Positions 13,745 through 25,478 of a DNA stretch of 64,000 nt are shown here, in pieces. The notes under the pieces were generated by a model, which was given only the letters and a program-made list of their open reading frames with translations, was not told where the DNA came from and did not search any database. Source of the stretch: Phaenicophaeus curvirostris (taxonomy: Eukaryota; Chordata; Aves; Cuculiformes; Cuculidae); the NCBI RefSeq assembly GCF_032191515.1, contig NC_091431.1, positions 43,147,754-43,211,753 on the forward strand. Direction: 5' to 3'. Numbering within the stretch: position 1 is the stretch's first letter; each line of letters opens with the position of its first letter. The translations under genes and the position numbers were made by a program.

Positions 13745-16700
13745 CTATAGGGAGGAAAGCAAAATGAAAAGTTATTAAAAGTAAATATCAAATAAATGGA
13801 TAAACATCAGAAGGACATACCAAAGCTCAATGCCTGTCATTATTCATTGAGTCATCAAGTAGAAGTAGTTTAAATTTTGGTTGATAACATTGGTTCCAAA
13901 ATGTGAGTAAAGTTCAGTCTTACATTGCACTCTAAAAACAGACCTGTACCCTGCTTCTACTATCTGGTTTGTGAGAGTTTTGAATTCTTGATAATAATTT
14001 AATGAAAGTGTATGTTATAGGAATAAGGATCTTCTGCAAGATTTATATCTAGTTGAGAACACCAAAAATTGGAGTAGTTTAAGTGTCATGCAGGAACAAT
14101 GTATAATCAGTAGCAATTGAAGTGTACTAAATCCCAAACACACCTGATTTGGAAAGCCAAGGAAGAAAAGAGCAGTAGATCTTTATAGAGGAATCAATAT
14201 TGTTTGTGAAATTTGAACCAGCTTTGTTACATGCTGCATAAACTTGAAGGGAGAAAGACAAAACAAGAAAAAAAAGCAGAAGCATCTAGGTTGGACAGTT
14301 TACCTGGCCATTCAACTTCATAGCTGTATCCCAGGTTTTCTGGCGCAGTAACAAACATTTCGTTATTGGTAACCGGAGGCCAAAAAGGCACCATATTGTA
14401 CTGTCGGTTATGTCCAATAGGGGCATTCTCCAGTGGATATGTTGAGATATCTATATTTGAAAGTCAAATCATGTTTCTTTAAATAAAATCAAAATAATTT
14501 GCACTACTTCATTTTTCCCCCTCAATAGTGACTCAGGGTTTCCAGTTCATCACTTCTTTTTTTTTCCTAACCTAAGTTAATCTAGAAGGGTTGGTTTTCC
14601 AGTGTGATAGATCTAGAATAGAGGGTTCTACTCTCTCCAAAGGCAAGACCACCAATGATATCTCATTTTTTAACAAAAGACACCAGTAAATGGTAAAATT
14701 TTTGGCTTGTGTTGGGCTTTTCATTTCTTCTTGTATAACAATCAATGAATATATACATATGGAGGACTTGGAAAACATTTTTGCTACAATCTGTCTTTGT
14801 CTGACTATAACAATGATGAAGAGCTCTCTCATGCAGTTCAGGAGGGCAGCTGATATGAACTGCAGTGGATTTTTTTTGCAATGTTGTCATAAATCAGGAG
14901 GAAGTCAGCTGAAGCAATAAAATTTAAAAAAACCAACAAAACAAGAAAGAAAAAATATCCATCTAGATAATATGATGCAAAAGCTTATGATAGGTTACGT
15001 AAGTACCACAAGGCAATACAATTGATCTCTGATAGTTGATGTGGGAAAAATGCATGAAGCAGGTTGTGTAAGCTTCACAAAGACATCTCTGTTATGCAAC
15101 AGTAGCTGTCCTTTGTAGAAGAAGGAAGAGGGTTCTGGGTTTCCCTAAGAGGAATACAGTCAGTGCTTTATGCAGACTAATGCCCAGACCTTAGGGTTGC
15201 ATTGAATTCTCTTCCTAATTCACTGATGCAAATTTCCTTCCTTCTTGATTTCCGTTTTTTCTTCTCTTCTTGCAGTTCCTTTCTTCTGTCCTTCCTTCCT
15301 TCCTCTCTTTCACTTCCTCTATTTTTCCTTTTCACTTCTCTTTTCGGAGTTAAAGGAGCAAGGACAGCAACAGTGACCATCCTTTGAAAGGACATGGGAA
15401 TTGTAATAGGGTGCTGGTAATGGCTTAAAAGGTGGTCAATGTGAATAGTGAGGATGTGCAAGGCTTCTGATCTTGTCAGACAAGAGGAAGCATAGATATT
15501 TTAATCCACTTGATGTTATGTCCATGAATTATTTGGACCTTCCATGGCTGCACCGTCTTTGCTCTACAGAAACAATATATTTGTACGCTTTGTTTTCTTA
15601 AATTGTGCCTGGTATCCCTGGCCAAATTCATTCACAGACAATGAGTTGAAAATGGCTATCAGTGGGGTGAGGAAGGGAGCTTACTAGTTATTACTGTGTC
15701 CTTTTTAACTGTACTGACTGCTATAATTCCCATCCTCTCTCCTAAACTTAGGGGCACCTTGCTGCACCACAAAAGGTAGCAGAGCCCCTGTGACTACAAA
15801 GACTGACAGGCACCCATCCTGCTTCTGTCCATGAACACATCTTACCTGCAGAATACCTTCTCAGCCACTCATCAAAAACAGCATCTGTAAATGTGTGCAG
15901 GAGGACAAAAATGGGATCGTTTGGTGATAAATGTGTTTGTCCTCCTGTCCCATTCAAAAATAGATGAGCCAAGTTGTGAAGACTTCGAACCGCTGGGTCA
16001 TATTTCCCTGAGGGATCACTGTACCCTGCACACACAAACAAAGAAGAACAAAAAAATCCCAGTGAAGATTTTGTTTAGAAGCTGCAGTCCCAGCTGGATA
16101 CTTTTTTCTCTGAAAGTCTGTCATGTTGTTGTGTGCTGTCATGTTGTGCTTAACCTGTGTGAGTAGCTAATTCTCTACCTACTGGAATTTGAGAAATGTC
16201 CATAGCATGCATAATTTTAAAATTCAAATAGTCTTTACAAAAGAATGCTGAGGACATGGAGTGTACACCTGCTGGGATCTAATGTGAAAGTGGCCAAGAT
16301 AAACCACATCATGGCATGAAAATAAGCATATATATTTGGGACCTACATATCTTCATCATAACTGAAATACCTGTGTGCTGCTTCCAACTGCTGTCATAAT
16401 TGTGTGTATGTTGCCACCTATCTGAATGAGCCAGCTGTTACGTTTCCACGCATTATTTCCGTGCTTACTGCAAACACAACTCAGCAAGTTTCACGTGCTC
16501 CATTTCTTTCTCTGAAGATACTCTGTGTAACTCCGTTAGAAACAAACACCTAGTAACTTTCATGTTAAATGTCAGAACCTGAAGTGTCAAGAAAACCTTT
16601 CCTGCTTTTAAGGTACAGCCAAACTTGTCAGAGAGGGGATCATACAGTTAATAAGCTAAAGCTAAGTTTAGGTACCTAGATCTTGATATCCGATTTTTCA

Positions 16701-19700
16701 AATGTGGGAAGCATCCCAAATTTTCATATATATATGGTTGTTGGTGCAGATTCCTAGTTTTTTTCCTAAAGAGAAATAAAACAGCACATAAACTCCCCGT
16801 CATAGGAATTATGCCTCTTCAAAAGAGCCAGAGGATCTACTGGAGGTCTGGCAGGGATCAGAACTGCCACTTCATCTTTTCTCATGAACATTAGTCTTTC
16901 CTATTAAAAAATCTGGCTTAAAGTGCAGAAGCAGTTAGCAGGATGCTGGCTAAACAACATGGATCAAATCTTTAGTCTGGTTTTTGTTTTGGATAGTGTG
17001 TATTCAGAGGCCAGTGACAGAAAATTTCATTTTAAATGTGTACAGTATAGACAAGAACAGAGTTATATGGCGCAGGGAGAGGGACTAACATGACTAACAG
17101 CAAATCCTGTAACCAGATCTCACTTACTACTTCAACTCCATTTCATTAAGAACTACCAAGGCTTATGATTTGTTTTGTTTTCTTTCATTCATTTTAATCC
17201 ATATACAAGAGTAACTGCTATGAGCACATATTTTCCTCATTTAAGGATGCAACTGCTTCCTTTTCCTGGCAAAGGATACTTGTTCTTAGCAATGGCAATC
17301 TATTACTAGGTTAAAGGATGTCAGCTAGTTTCTACTTAGTATGGCAGTGACAGACTTTTAAGGCTTTTACACGTTTAAAGGACTGACATAAGCTATGAAG
17401 TAATTTACGCAGAACTTATTGCCTCTTTATATTAAGCTAATACTTAATGCTAAGAACAATGTGTCTTAGTCCAACATCTGCTTTCAAAATTATACTTCCA
17501 TCAGGAAAAATGGCAAGCCTGCTCTCTTGACTTATTTGGAGTCGTTCCAGACCCTTTTATTTGTCATATTTACCTTCTACTGTGTTACGAAAGCTGTCTG
17601 TTGAATTGGAATAGAAAGGAGGAGTGTCAAATACACCAACTTCCAAGCACTGAGCAACATCCTCAGGCTCTGGGAGACGCTGTACCATGGGCCGTGCAAC
17701 ATTTCCAGCAGGATTTCTTCGGATGGGACCACCCTCAGTGCCTAGGGGTGGAGAGAAGCAGGGAAAAAATGTTGATGCAAAACAGTAAACCACAGAATGC
17801 ATCCTTTTAATGACTGAACCACAGGGAAAAAAAATCCCTTGTAAATGGCACTTAAACTGAATGAGTGTGTTAGTTCCTCATATCAGGCAAAGAATCTGAA
17901 TATTACTGGAGTCCTATATGCTGGATCCTTTGCACCAGGATTTAAAAAATACTCTAGAAGCAATTTTGGTTCTGTAAGTGTTTTGGGGAAATTTTCTATA
18001 GTTTTTCAATATAGTTTATTGAGAAGACCCAGGATAAAAGGTTTGAGGATATCCTGACAGAGTTGTTTGGGAAGGGGCTATAAATTTTTTTGTAGGAGGC
18101 TAACCCAGTATGGTGGTTTTTTCCCTGTTTTTTCCCCAATTTCAATGAAGATACTGAGTCGTAACTTGAAGGTGATGAATATATGAGTATCCTGTTGGGA
18201 TTTTTTTTTTGCTGTCGTAGCTGAGGTAGATGTGTTAGTATCCAGTATTCTTCATATTGAAGACATGCTCCACATAGTCAACACGGGGATGTGTTAGATG
18301 TTCTCCTTTTGAGGACAGAATTCCATGGAGTTGATAAATGCAGAATGCAGAAGAAAACTTAAGCTTCAATTAAGAAATTACACTGACAGATTTGATTATT
18401 TGTGGCACTGGGGATAAGCAGATACTGCATAAGAAAGGAAGGCAAAGCATTTAGTGCTTCCTCAGCTACAAACTCCTTATCAAATTTTGAACTGTTTGGT
18501 ATCTCAGTGAAAGACAGATAAGTATGTACTGTCTCAGAATACTAATGAAACTATGATCAACAATATTGAAAAAAACATTTTAAGACTTTTTGTCTGGGAG
18601 AAGCCATTGTAGTGTAAAGTATTATGTTTATTTATTCTTGAAAGGGTTTTCTCTCCAAATATCTGCCAAGAGCCATACTTACTGTTACAGATGGTTCCCA
18701 AAGTTTCGTAGTCTTCTATATTTTCACATATCACTCGCCACTGAGAGAAGATTGAGTTCTGACTGATAAGAGAGACATCAAAATTGCTTCTAGCACCCAT
18801 CAAGTCGTCTGAGCAGATGTCACAAGTGTTCTGTCCTGTTGCAAAGTTCCAGTAGGGCAGTCCAAAAGTAGGGTCCTGCAACATGTTCTAAACCACATAA
18901 ATACGGTGTTAATACATATGCGCCCCAGTTAGCTATAATATTTACTGCTAGAACTATGCTAAAAGCAATTAAATACATCTTCAAAGGAGCCCAAGTTCTG
19001 CCTCATGGAGGAGAAGAGCTCTATGGAAAAACCTATGGAATCTATTTTTAAAAATTCAATAGTTTTTCAGATTGATATTATTGTTTAACAGAACAGGTAG
19101 TTGGACGATCCAATGGAGTCATGGATCTTTCTGTTAAGATAGTACCTCTTCCATGAAACCATACCATGAGTAGTAAGACTCACTACTTAATACTGATACC
19201 TATTTTTCCAAATATTTTTCATGGCCTGTCAATAACAGCAGTGTTTGCAACACACAGAATAACATAAGCCAACTGCAGAACAACTGAGCAAATGGAAAAT
19301 TTAGGATTGCCAGCTCTTCAAATTGTCATTGTTTTGTTCTAGTATGGGTTGGAGTTGAACAGCTCTTTATTGTGTCCTGGTTTCCAATATTTGTATACCA
19401 GGATGTACTGGAAGCCAAATTAGCTATACTAGCCATGGGGCACTAACATAAACAGGAATATATATTAAACCACCAAGATATAGAACTCTTCAGAGCTTCC
19501 ACCTAATGAGATGCTACTGAGACCAAATATGAATTTCTGAAAGGAGTTTGTGTCTCAGCCTGACGCAGAGCCCTTGAAGCTAGTGGAAAAACTTGAAGTG
19601 TTTTCAAAGGCTATTTAATCCTGACCTTGAAAACTTAGTCCTTTCTTCTTTATGAAGCATGATGGTCCAGGAAATAATCTATTCCTTTTATGGATAAGTC

Positions 19701-22700
19701 CACACAGGGAAAGTGAAACAATAGAATCACTGATCTATGCAACACAGTATAACAAAACACTAATTTCTCTAACCAGTAACTCACATTATTCAAATAAAAT
19801 CTGTTTCTAAATCCCCAACCCCTCTCTGTAATGGTTTTCTTTAGAATGTCTAATGCTTTTATTAGTCTAACTTAGTCAAGAATCAAGGCTTTGGTATTAA
19901 AAATAACACTAGCAATAAATTTTGTTGGTCCAATAAAATGCCTCGTATGCATTGTCTAGATTTGTATCTATTTTTACAGAAGACTTTTATTTAACTTCTA
20001 TGACTTCTATTATTCTGATTGAAAAATTGTTTTTAGTGTCTGTGTAACAATGACAGTCTAAACTCTAAATGCACTCTAAGGTTTAGCATACATAATGGGT
20101 TACAGAAATTGAAGCAGAATTATTTCAACACGTGGAAAGAGCTGTTATCATTTTTGCCTATTTGAATATGAGGGGTGGTTCTTCAACTGTACAAAACCCA
20201 GCATGAACACATGACTCAACATTAACATGAACTATACCTGCATATCTCTCTCAAGCTGCAGTAGATGGTACCTGTGCCACGTGACAAAAGCTGGTCCTTC
20301 ATGGGAGAAATCAATTCCTCCAAAACTCTGCTGCCCTGGGCCAAGAAAAGTCTTCCTAACAGAATAATAATGAGACCACACAAAGTAGTTATAAATGGAA
20401 ATATTTTCAAATTGTGGTGTGTTGCCATCTGGTCCAAATATTTCCTCACGTCTTCTTGTGGCAATAACAATGTCAGGGTGAATTGTCACCTTGGCTTGGT
20501 GTAAGGCATTCACAAAACGCCTCCTTTCTTCTGCACTCAGATCCAAAAGATTCCTCCTGACTGTGAGGATACAGAAGAAATAAGTTACCAAAGTAACAGA
20601 CACTCAAGTCTTACCTCACAGAACTAATTTATTTTGTTCCCAATAATTCCAGACAACCCCCTTTTTCCTTCAAGCATTCATCCATTTTATATTGGGGCAA
20701 TTCAAAGAGAACTGAACGTAAATAGAAAATGTTATTTTTTATCAGAAATGTTGAGCCAAATAAAAATAAAGCCTGAAACCTTGCAGGTTTAATGCTTCTA
20801 GGAGTATTGTTACAGATTATCCTTCCATCCTGTCAGAAAAATGACAGAAAGTTCTTTGTCACACATACCTTTCACAATTTCACCCAGTATACTTAAGGTT
20901 TCCTATGAGAATGCTTTACAGGAAAAGAATACTATATAGCAATTTATAATAATTAGAAGCTCTACTGCTTGATATTTTGGTGAAAAAGTAGATGTATTAT
21001 GCTTGAATTTTTGTAGGAAAAATGGCAGATTCACAAGTGAATTGTGAATTTCACACAGCACACCTGTCTTTAGTATCGTTGCCTGCTGTTAACAACAGCA
21101 ATGTATTAGTCCTTTTTAGCAGTAAATCTCAAAGCCATTAAAAAATACCATTAGCCATATATAGACAGTGAAACAAGGAAGAAAAGTGGCTTATTAAATA
21201 CCAGTATATCAGCAAAAGGAACAGAGTCCATATCACTTCTGTCCCAGTCCAGCACTCTTTCACCTGGACTGAGAAGATTTCAGGCCAAGTTTAGACTAAG
21301 ATGTAGGCAGAACTCCTCACAGCTATTCTATAAGATGCACTAATATTCATTATAAGGAATACTGTAAAATCCATAATTGTCAAAGTGACTGATTGGCTAT
21401 GTTGATATGAGAAGCAAAGGTCTTCAGCTTGAATTAATATGAGGAATAAAATAAATTGCATCTCACTAGAAAAAGTTGTTCCAATGGGGGATATTTTAAC
21501 CTTCCTGAATTTTATAGAAATACATTTTTAAAATATGTATTTCATCCAAGGGTTCTGTACCCTGAAACTTGCTGTTCTTTTTTGCAGAATTCAACTGATA
21601 TGCTAGCTCTGGCCACTGAAGGGTTGTGTTTTTTTCTTTTATTTTAAGCTGCATATGAAAAATTATCCATCGAATTTTGATTTATAGACTTAACCTTTTC
21701 ATTTTTTAAAATATTTACCTGAAACACAATAAAAAATTTTGACTATTATTAAAATTAGGCATGAATTTAGAAGAAATGAAGACACCAAACTGCATTTTAT
21801 AGCTATCTTATATGGATATGCCATCAATAATAAAATAATTATTTCTAAAGTCTCAGCAGCTGGGGCCAACTCTATGGTTGACATAACAGGGGGCCTCCAT
21901 GTGAAAATTTAAAGCATAATAAGCTAATTTCTCCTATTTTAAACTCATGTTGTTATTAATGATAAATCTAATAGTAAAGGATTTAATAAGAGAGAAAAGT
22001 AAATAATACTCTTTTATATCCTAGAAAATCAGATAAGGTTGATTTTGGCCTACCTCCAGAGTTACTTTCCTAAGATTTTCTGTGTGTTAACATTTATTTC
22101 TTGGTTATTTTTCAGTTATCATCATTGTTGATGAGAACAGTCCAGATGATCATGCTGGGCAGCCTGGCTTAGCAGTCCCAATTCATGAGTCATACTTTCT
22201 GCTTTTGATTTTGCTTCTTGGAGCTCAAAAGATGAATAAAATCCTAAGGTCTTTCCTAGAGCCCTCAAAAAGTTAATTTTTAAGGAATATTACTGTTAAA
22301 ATTTTTAATTGGTAAGTAGTCCTTTGTTAACCCTTGCAAGAACATGCATTAATTCATAGAGTATTTCCTAGCTGGTGAAAATAATGACAGTACTTATTTC
22401 TGTTTCTGCAACAGGCGCTCCATGTTTAAGCTAGAGACTTGTTGTTTCTCATATCAACAGAGCCTAGCACTTATTCAAGAGATTACAGATTTTCCAACAT
22501 TTCAATAACACCTTTGAAATTTCACTAATAAAGACTGAAACAAGGATCTTTCCCCAAGCCTGCTTGTCTTTTTCAATTTACCAACAATATTCAACATTTT
22601 TATGGTCCCACAAGGATTTCATAACCATTTAAAAAAAATTAGGCATCTGTTTACTGATATTCTGGACTAAACTGCAACTGTAGAACTCTCAGAATGGTCC

Positions 22701-23606
22701 ACCATCCCTGTGCTGATTCATTTGAACAGCTCTCAGTCATGAGTTAAGGTTTTAAAAACATTGACAGCAAATTGGTTAGTAAAACTTTACAAAGCCAGGT
22801 ACATAGTTTAGAAATTAGTAAGGGATTTTGAATCAAAAAGCTGCTAACACACCTGAATTATAAATAAGACACTAAACATGATATCTAGGTATGTATTATT
22901 CCCAGACATACTCACAAACACACATACACGTCTATATATGCTGTTTTACTCTTAAATAATTCAAAAAAACCCAATTATTTCAACTTAGAAGTTCTGTTCT
23001 TTAATGGACTTCATCCTAATCCTGCACTGACTATGGGTTTTGTTTATTCCTTTTATTGGAGAGTAAATATAGTACAAAAGCTCCCTTAATAGCTCTTATG
23101 CCAACTTACATATAAATAAATGTAAGGGGCATTTTATGTTATAAAGAAAAAAAATATGCTAAGTACATTTAGAAGCAAATACTGCCAACAGGCAATCTTC
23201 ATGTCATGTTTCCAATGTGCTTACCTATATTAATTCGCTGGCTACAGGTAGGTCCAGTCCAGCCAGGGCGACATGATCCACAGTTGAAACCAGAGAAGTT
23301 ACCATTGCACCGACAGGTTTGGTTGAAGAAGCGTATAGGCCATTGCTCACGGTCATCCCTCCCATCATGGATGTACTGTGGGCCATGGGGTCGTGAATCG
23401 ACTGCCACCTGTACGCAGCGGCCTCTCCCTGTAGACACACCACACCGGTCAGTACCTGGCCCAAAGACAGGGAAATAATCTGGGCAACACATGCCACTCC
23501 TCAGGGACTCGACAGTAGCGCACTGGCGAGGGAACTGAGCTCTAGCTTGGCCAAACATGCTAAGAAGCCATGGCAGGGAAAGGAGCAGCAGCACTGGATT
23601 CTGCAT
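13542..23606 (-). CDS. TYRP1: tyrosinase-related protein 1 (whole coding span, 7 coding exons)
   Basis: Coding segments, in transcript order: 23606-23225, 20560-20238, 18887-18683, 17741-17574, 16025-15846, 14450-14304, 13744-13542. All introns are GT-AG and all phases agree, giving 1608 bp, or 535 residues plus TGA. The product is a type I melanosomal membrane glycoprotein that acts with tyrosinase and DCT in eumelanin synthesis. Visible parts are a signal peptide (1-23), a Cys-rich EGF-like region (about 29-121), a tyrosinase-like metal centre with A-site His191, His214, His223 and B-site His376, His380, His403, N-glycosylation sequons at N95, N103, N180, N303, N349 and N384, a membrane helix (about 477-500) and a short tail with a QPLL sorting motif and a C-terminal SVV. 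Length is close to human (537). There is no frameshift or premature stop. Introns are short (about 0.56-2.7 kb) and hold no recognisable transposon. Confidence 0.98.
14304..14450 (-). CDS. TYRP1: TYRP1 coding exon 6: C-terminal lumenal domain
   Basis: Encodes residues 420 (split) to 468 plus the first base of Gly469, running from DISTYPLENAPIGHNRQYN to the lumenal stem before the membrane helix. The acceptor is TTTCAAATATAG, with a weak pyrimidine tract; the donor is CCAG/GTAAAC, phase 1. The exon is 147 bp. Confidence 0.96.
15846..16025 (-). CDS. TYRP1: TYRP1 coding exon 5: metal site B
   Basis: Encodes residues 360 (split) to 419 plus the first base of Asp420. Metal-B histidines His376 and His380 lie in SLHNLAHLFLNG and His403 lies in FVLLHTFTDAVFDEW. 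The sequon NGT is at 384. The acceptor is TGTGTGTGCAG and the donor is GCAG/GTAAGA. The exon is 180 bp and is among the most conserved parts of the protein. Confidence 0.97.
17574..17741 (-). CDS. TYRP1: TYRP1 coding exon 4
   Basis: Encodes residues 304 (split) to 359 plus the first base of Gly360, including GPIRRNPAGNVARPMV and DTPPFYSNSTDSF. Sequons are NST at 303 (spanning the exon junction) and NST at 349. The acceptor is CCACCCCTAG and the donor is GAAG/GTAAAT, phase 1. The exon is 168 bp. It lies between the metal-A and metal-B segments. Confidence 0.97.
18683..18887 (-). CDS. TYRP1: TYRP1 coding exon 3
   Basis: Encodes residues 236-303 plus the first base of Ser304, in the central tyrosinase-like domain: NMLQDPTFGLPYWNFATG, then a CDIC pair and IFSQWRVIC. 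Phe282 is present; its change to Ser underlies the quail roux plumage allele. The acceptor is TGGTTTAG and the donor is ACA/GTAAGT, phase 1. The exon is 205 bp. Confidence 0.97.
20238..20560 (-). CDS. TYRP1: TYRP1 coding exon 2: metal site A
   Basis: Encodes residues 128 (split) to 235, running from VRRNLLDLS to LERDMQ. It carries metal-A histidines His191 (in WSHYYS), His214 (in FSHEGPAF) and His223 (in TWHRYH), plus the sequon NIS at 180. In family members these residues bind copper or zinc; TYRP1 crystal work assigned zinc. His214 is intact; it is the residue altered in the chicken chocolate allele. The acceptor is TATCCTCACAG and the donor is CAG/GTATAG, phase 0. Confidence 0.97.
23225..23606 (-). 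CDS. TYRP1: TYRP1 first coding exon: signal peptide and Cys-rich domain
   Basis: Encodes residues 1-127 plus the first base of codon 128. The ATG has A at -3 and is followed by MQNP and a leucine-rich signal core; the likely cleavage is after Ala23, before Gln24. Fifteen cysteines follow between 29 and 121 and form the cysteine-rich/EGF-like domain of the tyrosinase family. Residue 23 is Ala, the ancestral state at the position changed in the pigeon ash-red allele. The donor is GTAAGC at 23224-23219, phase 1. The upstream frame stays open into the intron, but this ATG is the conserved family start. Sequons are at N95 and N103. Confidence 0.97.
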
Positions 23607-23740
23607 GATGGTGAATCCAGCAAAGCTGGCTCCTTCTGAGAACTGGCAGTCCACACACAATGACTTCTTCTCTCCTGCAATGGGGCACCCAGTTCTCTCT
23701 AGAAAGAAAGAGAGAGAAAGAGAGAAGAATAAAACCAAGT
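23607..23740 (-). promoter_or_regulatory. TYRP1: TYRP1 exon 2 5' UTR and upstream polypyrimidine/acceptor tract
   Basis: On the minus strand a long C/T tract (about 23735-23701) runs into TTTCTAG, giving an acceptor with exon start at 23698 and 92 nt of 5' UTR before the ATG. A second possible acceptor, CATTGCAG, lies inside this UTR. It fits the family layout of a non-coding first exon followed by an exon carrying the ATG. Confidence 0.6.
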
Positions 23741-24299
23741 GATACAAATATCCATGCTACCCCTTCCATGCCAGAAAGCATCTCTGAATCCTGCACTTCA
23801 ATACTCTAACTAGAAAAGTGACTGACTACTGATGCTCTTCTCCTCTCTTATTATCTGCACAAAAAATAGTTAGTTACCTAGAGCTACTTTTGCGCATTGA
23901 CTTCTAAATCCTTCCTGAATGTCCATTCAGGTTGTACACCTGCCAGTCAGATTTAGTTCACTCTCACAAAATACTAAAACCTAATGTGCTAGTTTTTTGA
24001 AACTTTTTTCCACCATCACACCCTGTCAGCCGCCCAACTATCCCCCCCTTCATGCCTCTCTTTTCTGTATTTAATGAGCGTATCTTGTTCTCTACTGAGC
24101 AGTTCCTCTCTGTGTTCCCTTGCTGTTCTCTAGTGGCACCTCCACCAGAAAGTGAAGATAGAATGCTTCATGATTATACCTGTTCTGTCTGTCTGGTGCC
24201 TCTCCTTTTCTGAGATCCAGTTCTATTTCTGCACCTCCTACAGCTGTGTCTAGCCCAAAATAAGCACTGCTAATTTCTCTCCTGGTTCAGTCTGCTTAC

Positions 24300-24370
24300 T
24301 AATCCTTCTTCTGCCAACACAGTATGGCTTGGCCTCACCCTCCTTCTTCTATTAATCCCCTTTCTACTTC
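24300..24370 (-). other. TYRP1: candidate non-coding first exon of TYRP1
   Basis: Placed by inference just downstream of the M-box. A donor-like TTA/GTAAGC ends the stretch (GT at 24299-24298); AGG/GTGAGG (GT at 24338-24337) is an alternative. A weak TATA-like GGATTAATAG lies at about 24360-24350. The implied intron 1 is about 0.6 kb. Exact ends are not determined. Confidence 0.3.
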
Positions 24371-24402
24371 AGTGCATTTCCCTGGACTTTAAGTACTTGA
24401 AC

Positions 24403-24413
24403 AGCACATGATT
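24403..24413 (-). promoter_or_regulatory. M-box (MITF/TFE E-box) upstream of TYRP1
   Basis: The minus strand reads AATCATGTGCT, matching the melanocyte M-box AGTCATGTGCT at 10 of 11 positions with an intact CATGTG core. M-boxes sit just upstream of the start sites of TYR, TYRP1 and DCT and bind MITF. Its place about 0.8 kb upstream of the coding exon and shortly before a plausible first-exon donor supports a promoter role. Confidence 0.55.
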
Positions 24414-25264
24414 TCTTTCATGCTTATCTCCTTGTGATTTTACAAGTTTTAGCAAAGGTCAGAGACAAATGCTTGAATTCAAAACAGAACAACCGTGAAG
24501 GTTTTTTTCTTTTTTCTTTTTTTTTAAATTACTTGCTAAGAAAGGGTCACTTGAAAACAGACAAAGACCACTGAGTAAATTCACATTTAACAGACATTAA
24601 AAACAAAAAACAGTTCTTCAAATGGCATTTTCAAGATCAGGCTTAAGTGATAAAGATACATTATTTAGAAAATTAAACAGTCCAATCTTAAACTTACAGC
24701 TTTCAGTTTAACTATTTATTTTGATAATCAAATGAAAAGACAATGGACATACTGGAGTACCCTGAAATGCTAAATTCTGAGCAGGTGCTATGAAAGGTAA
24801 TGAAACACAGAAAGACAAAAAAACCCCAGTTTCTGAAATGAACAAAATGCTTCTCATTTCTTTGCAAGGACAATTTTCACTGAAGAGAACCGGCCTTACT
24901 CAAGCTCTCACTCCCTTTCTAATCAATCAATAAGGATGACTTTCAGTGGGTGAGGATATTGTGTCAAGAAACAGCTTAACTGGCACCAAGACAACACTTT
25001 AACAAGTTTTCTGGGAAAAGGTTCAACCACAGTCTAACTGACATAGAGCAGAAAATTGATTACCTACTTGTTATTCTACTTCTCTATATACAAGTCAAAA
25101 TGTGAGAATGCACCCAATTCTGACAGGGCACAGAAGCAGTTTTTTGTGCTTTTATTCTTACCTGCCTACCGTGGACCACAGTGAACCTTACCATCTGTGG
25201 CTTGTATAACAAAATGTGCTATAGCTTCCTTCAGTGTCAGACCAAGACTTTCACTACACTTCTT

Positions 25265-25307
25265 CATATCTTTAATTCATTCTCCATATCTTTAATTCAT
25301 TCTCCAT
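25265..25307. repeat. 20-bp perfect tandem duplication
   Basis: A 20-nt unit starting CATATCTTTAATTC is present twice in a row, followed by a further CAT. Confidence 0.95.
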
Positions 25308-25467
25308 TTGCAAACAGGAATATTTGATAATGTTTAAATGAAACTCTTTCCTTTTCTGGCTTTCATTTTGTTCTTCATTTGAGCCTATTTCCTCTTCTTT
25401 ACTAGCTTATTCTATACACTGCTTCCTTCCAAGTTTAACCTCTTCTGTTTGAACATGTCTGTTGGGA

Positions 25468-25478
25468 CACATGTGACG
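25468..25478 (-). promoter_or_regulatory. possible distal E-box for MITF-type factors
   Basis: The stretch holds a palindromic CACATGTG preceded by T on the minus strand (GTCACATGTGT), close to the TCACATG form that MITF/TFE factors bind. It lies about 1.1 kb upstream of the M-box. Single E-boxes are common by chance. Confidence 0.2.

Larger units (their letters stand above)
13745..23224 (-). other. TYRP1 introns
   Basis: Introns are 13745-14303, 14451-15845, 16026-17573, 17742-18682, 18888-20237 and 20561-23224. A pyrimidine-rich CCTT-type stretch lies at about 15270-15335. No CR1, LTR or RNA gene was recognised in them. Open frames that cross exon edges here are exon read-through and nothing more. 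Confidence 0.7.

Noticed and set aside
15177..15461. Lys/Arg/Glu-rich minus-strand frame
   Set aside because: Produced by a CCTT-type pyrimidine repeat inside a TYRP1 intron.
20205..20216. CACATGACT E-box inside TYRP1 intron
   Set aside because: Resembles an M-box core, but it lies within the gene, far from the first exon; single matches are expected by chance.
23607..23747. Upstream in-frame ATG that would extend TYRP1 by 47 residues
   Set aside because: It lies beyond the splice acceptor in the intron; the MQNP start matches the family signal peptide and length.
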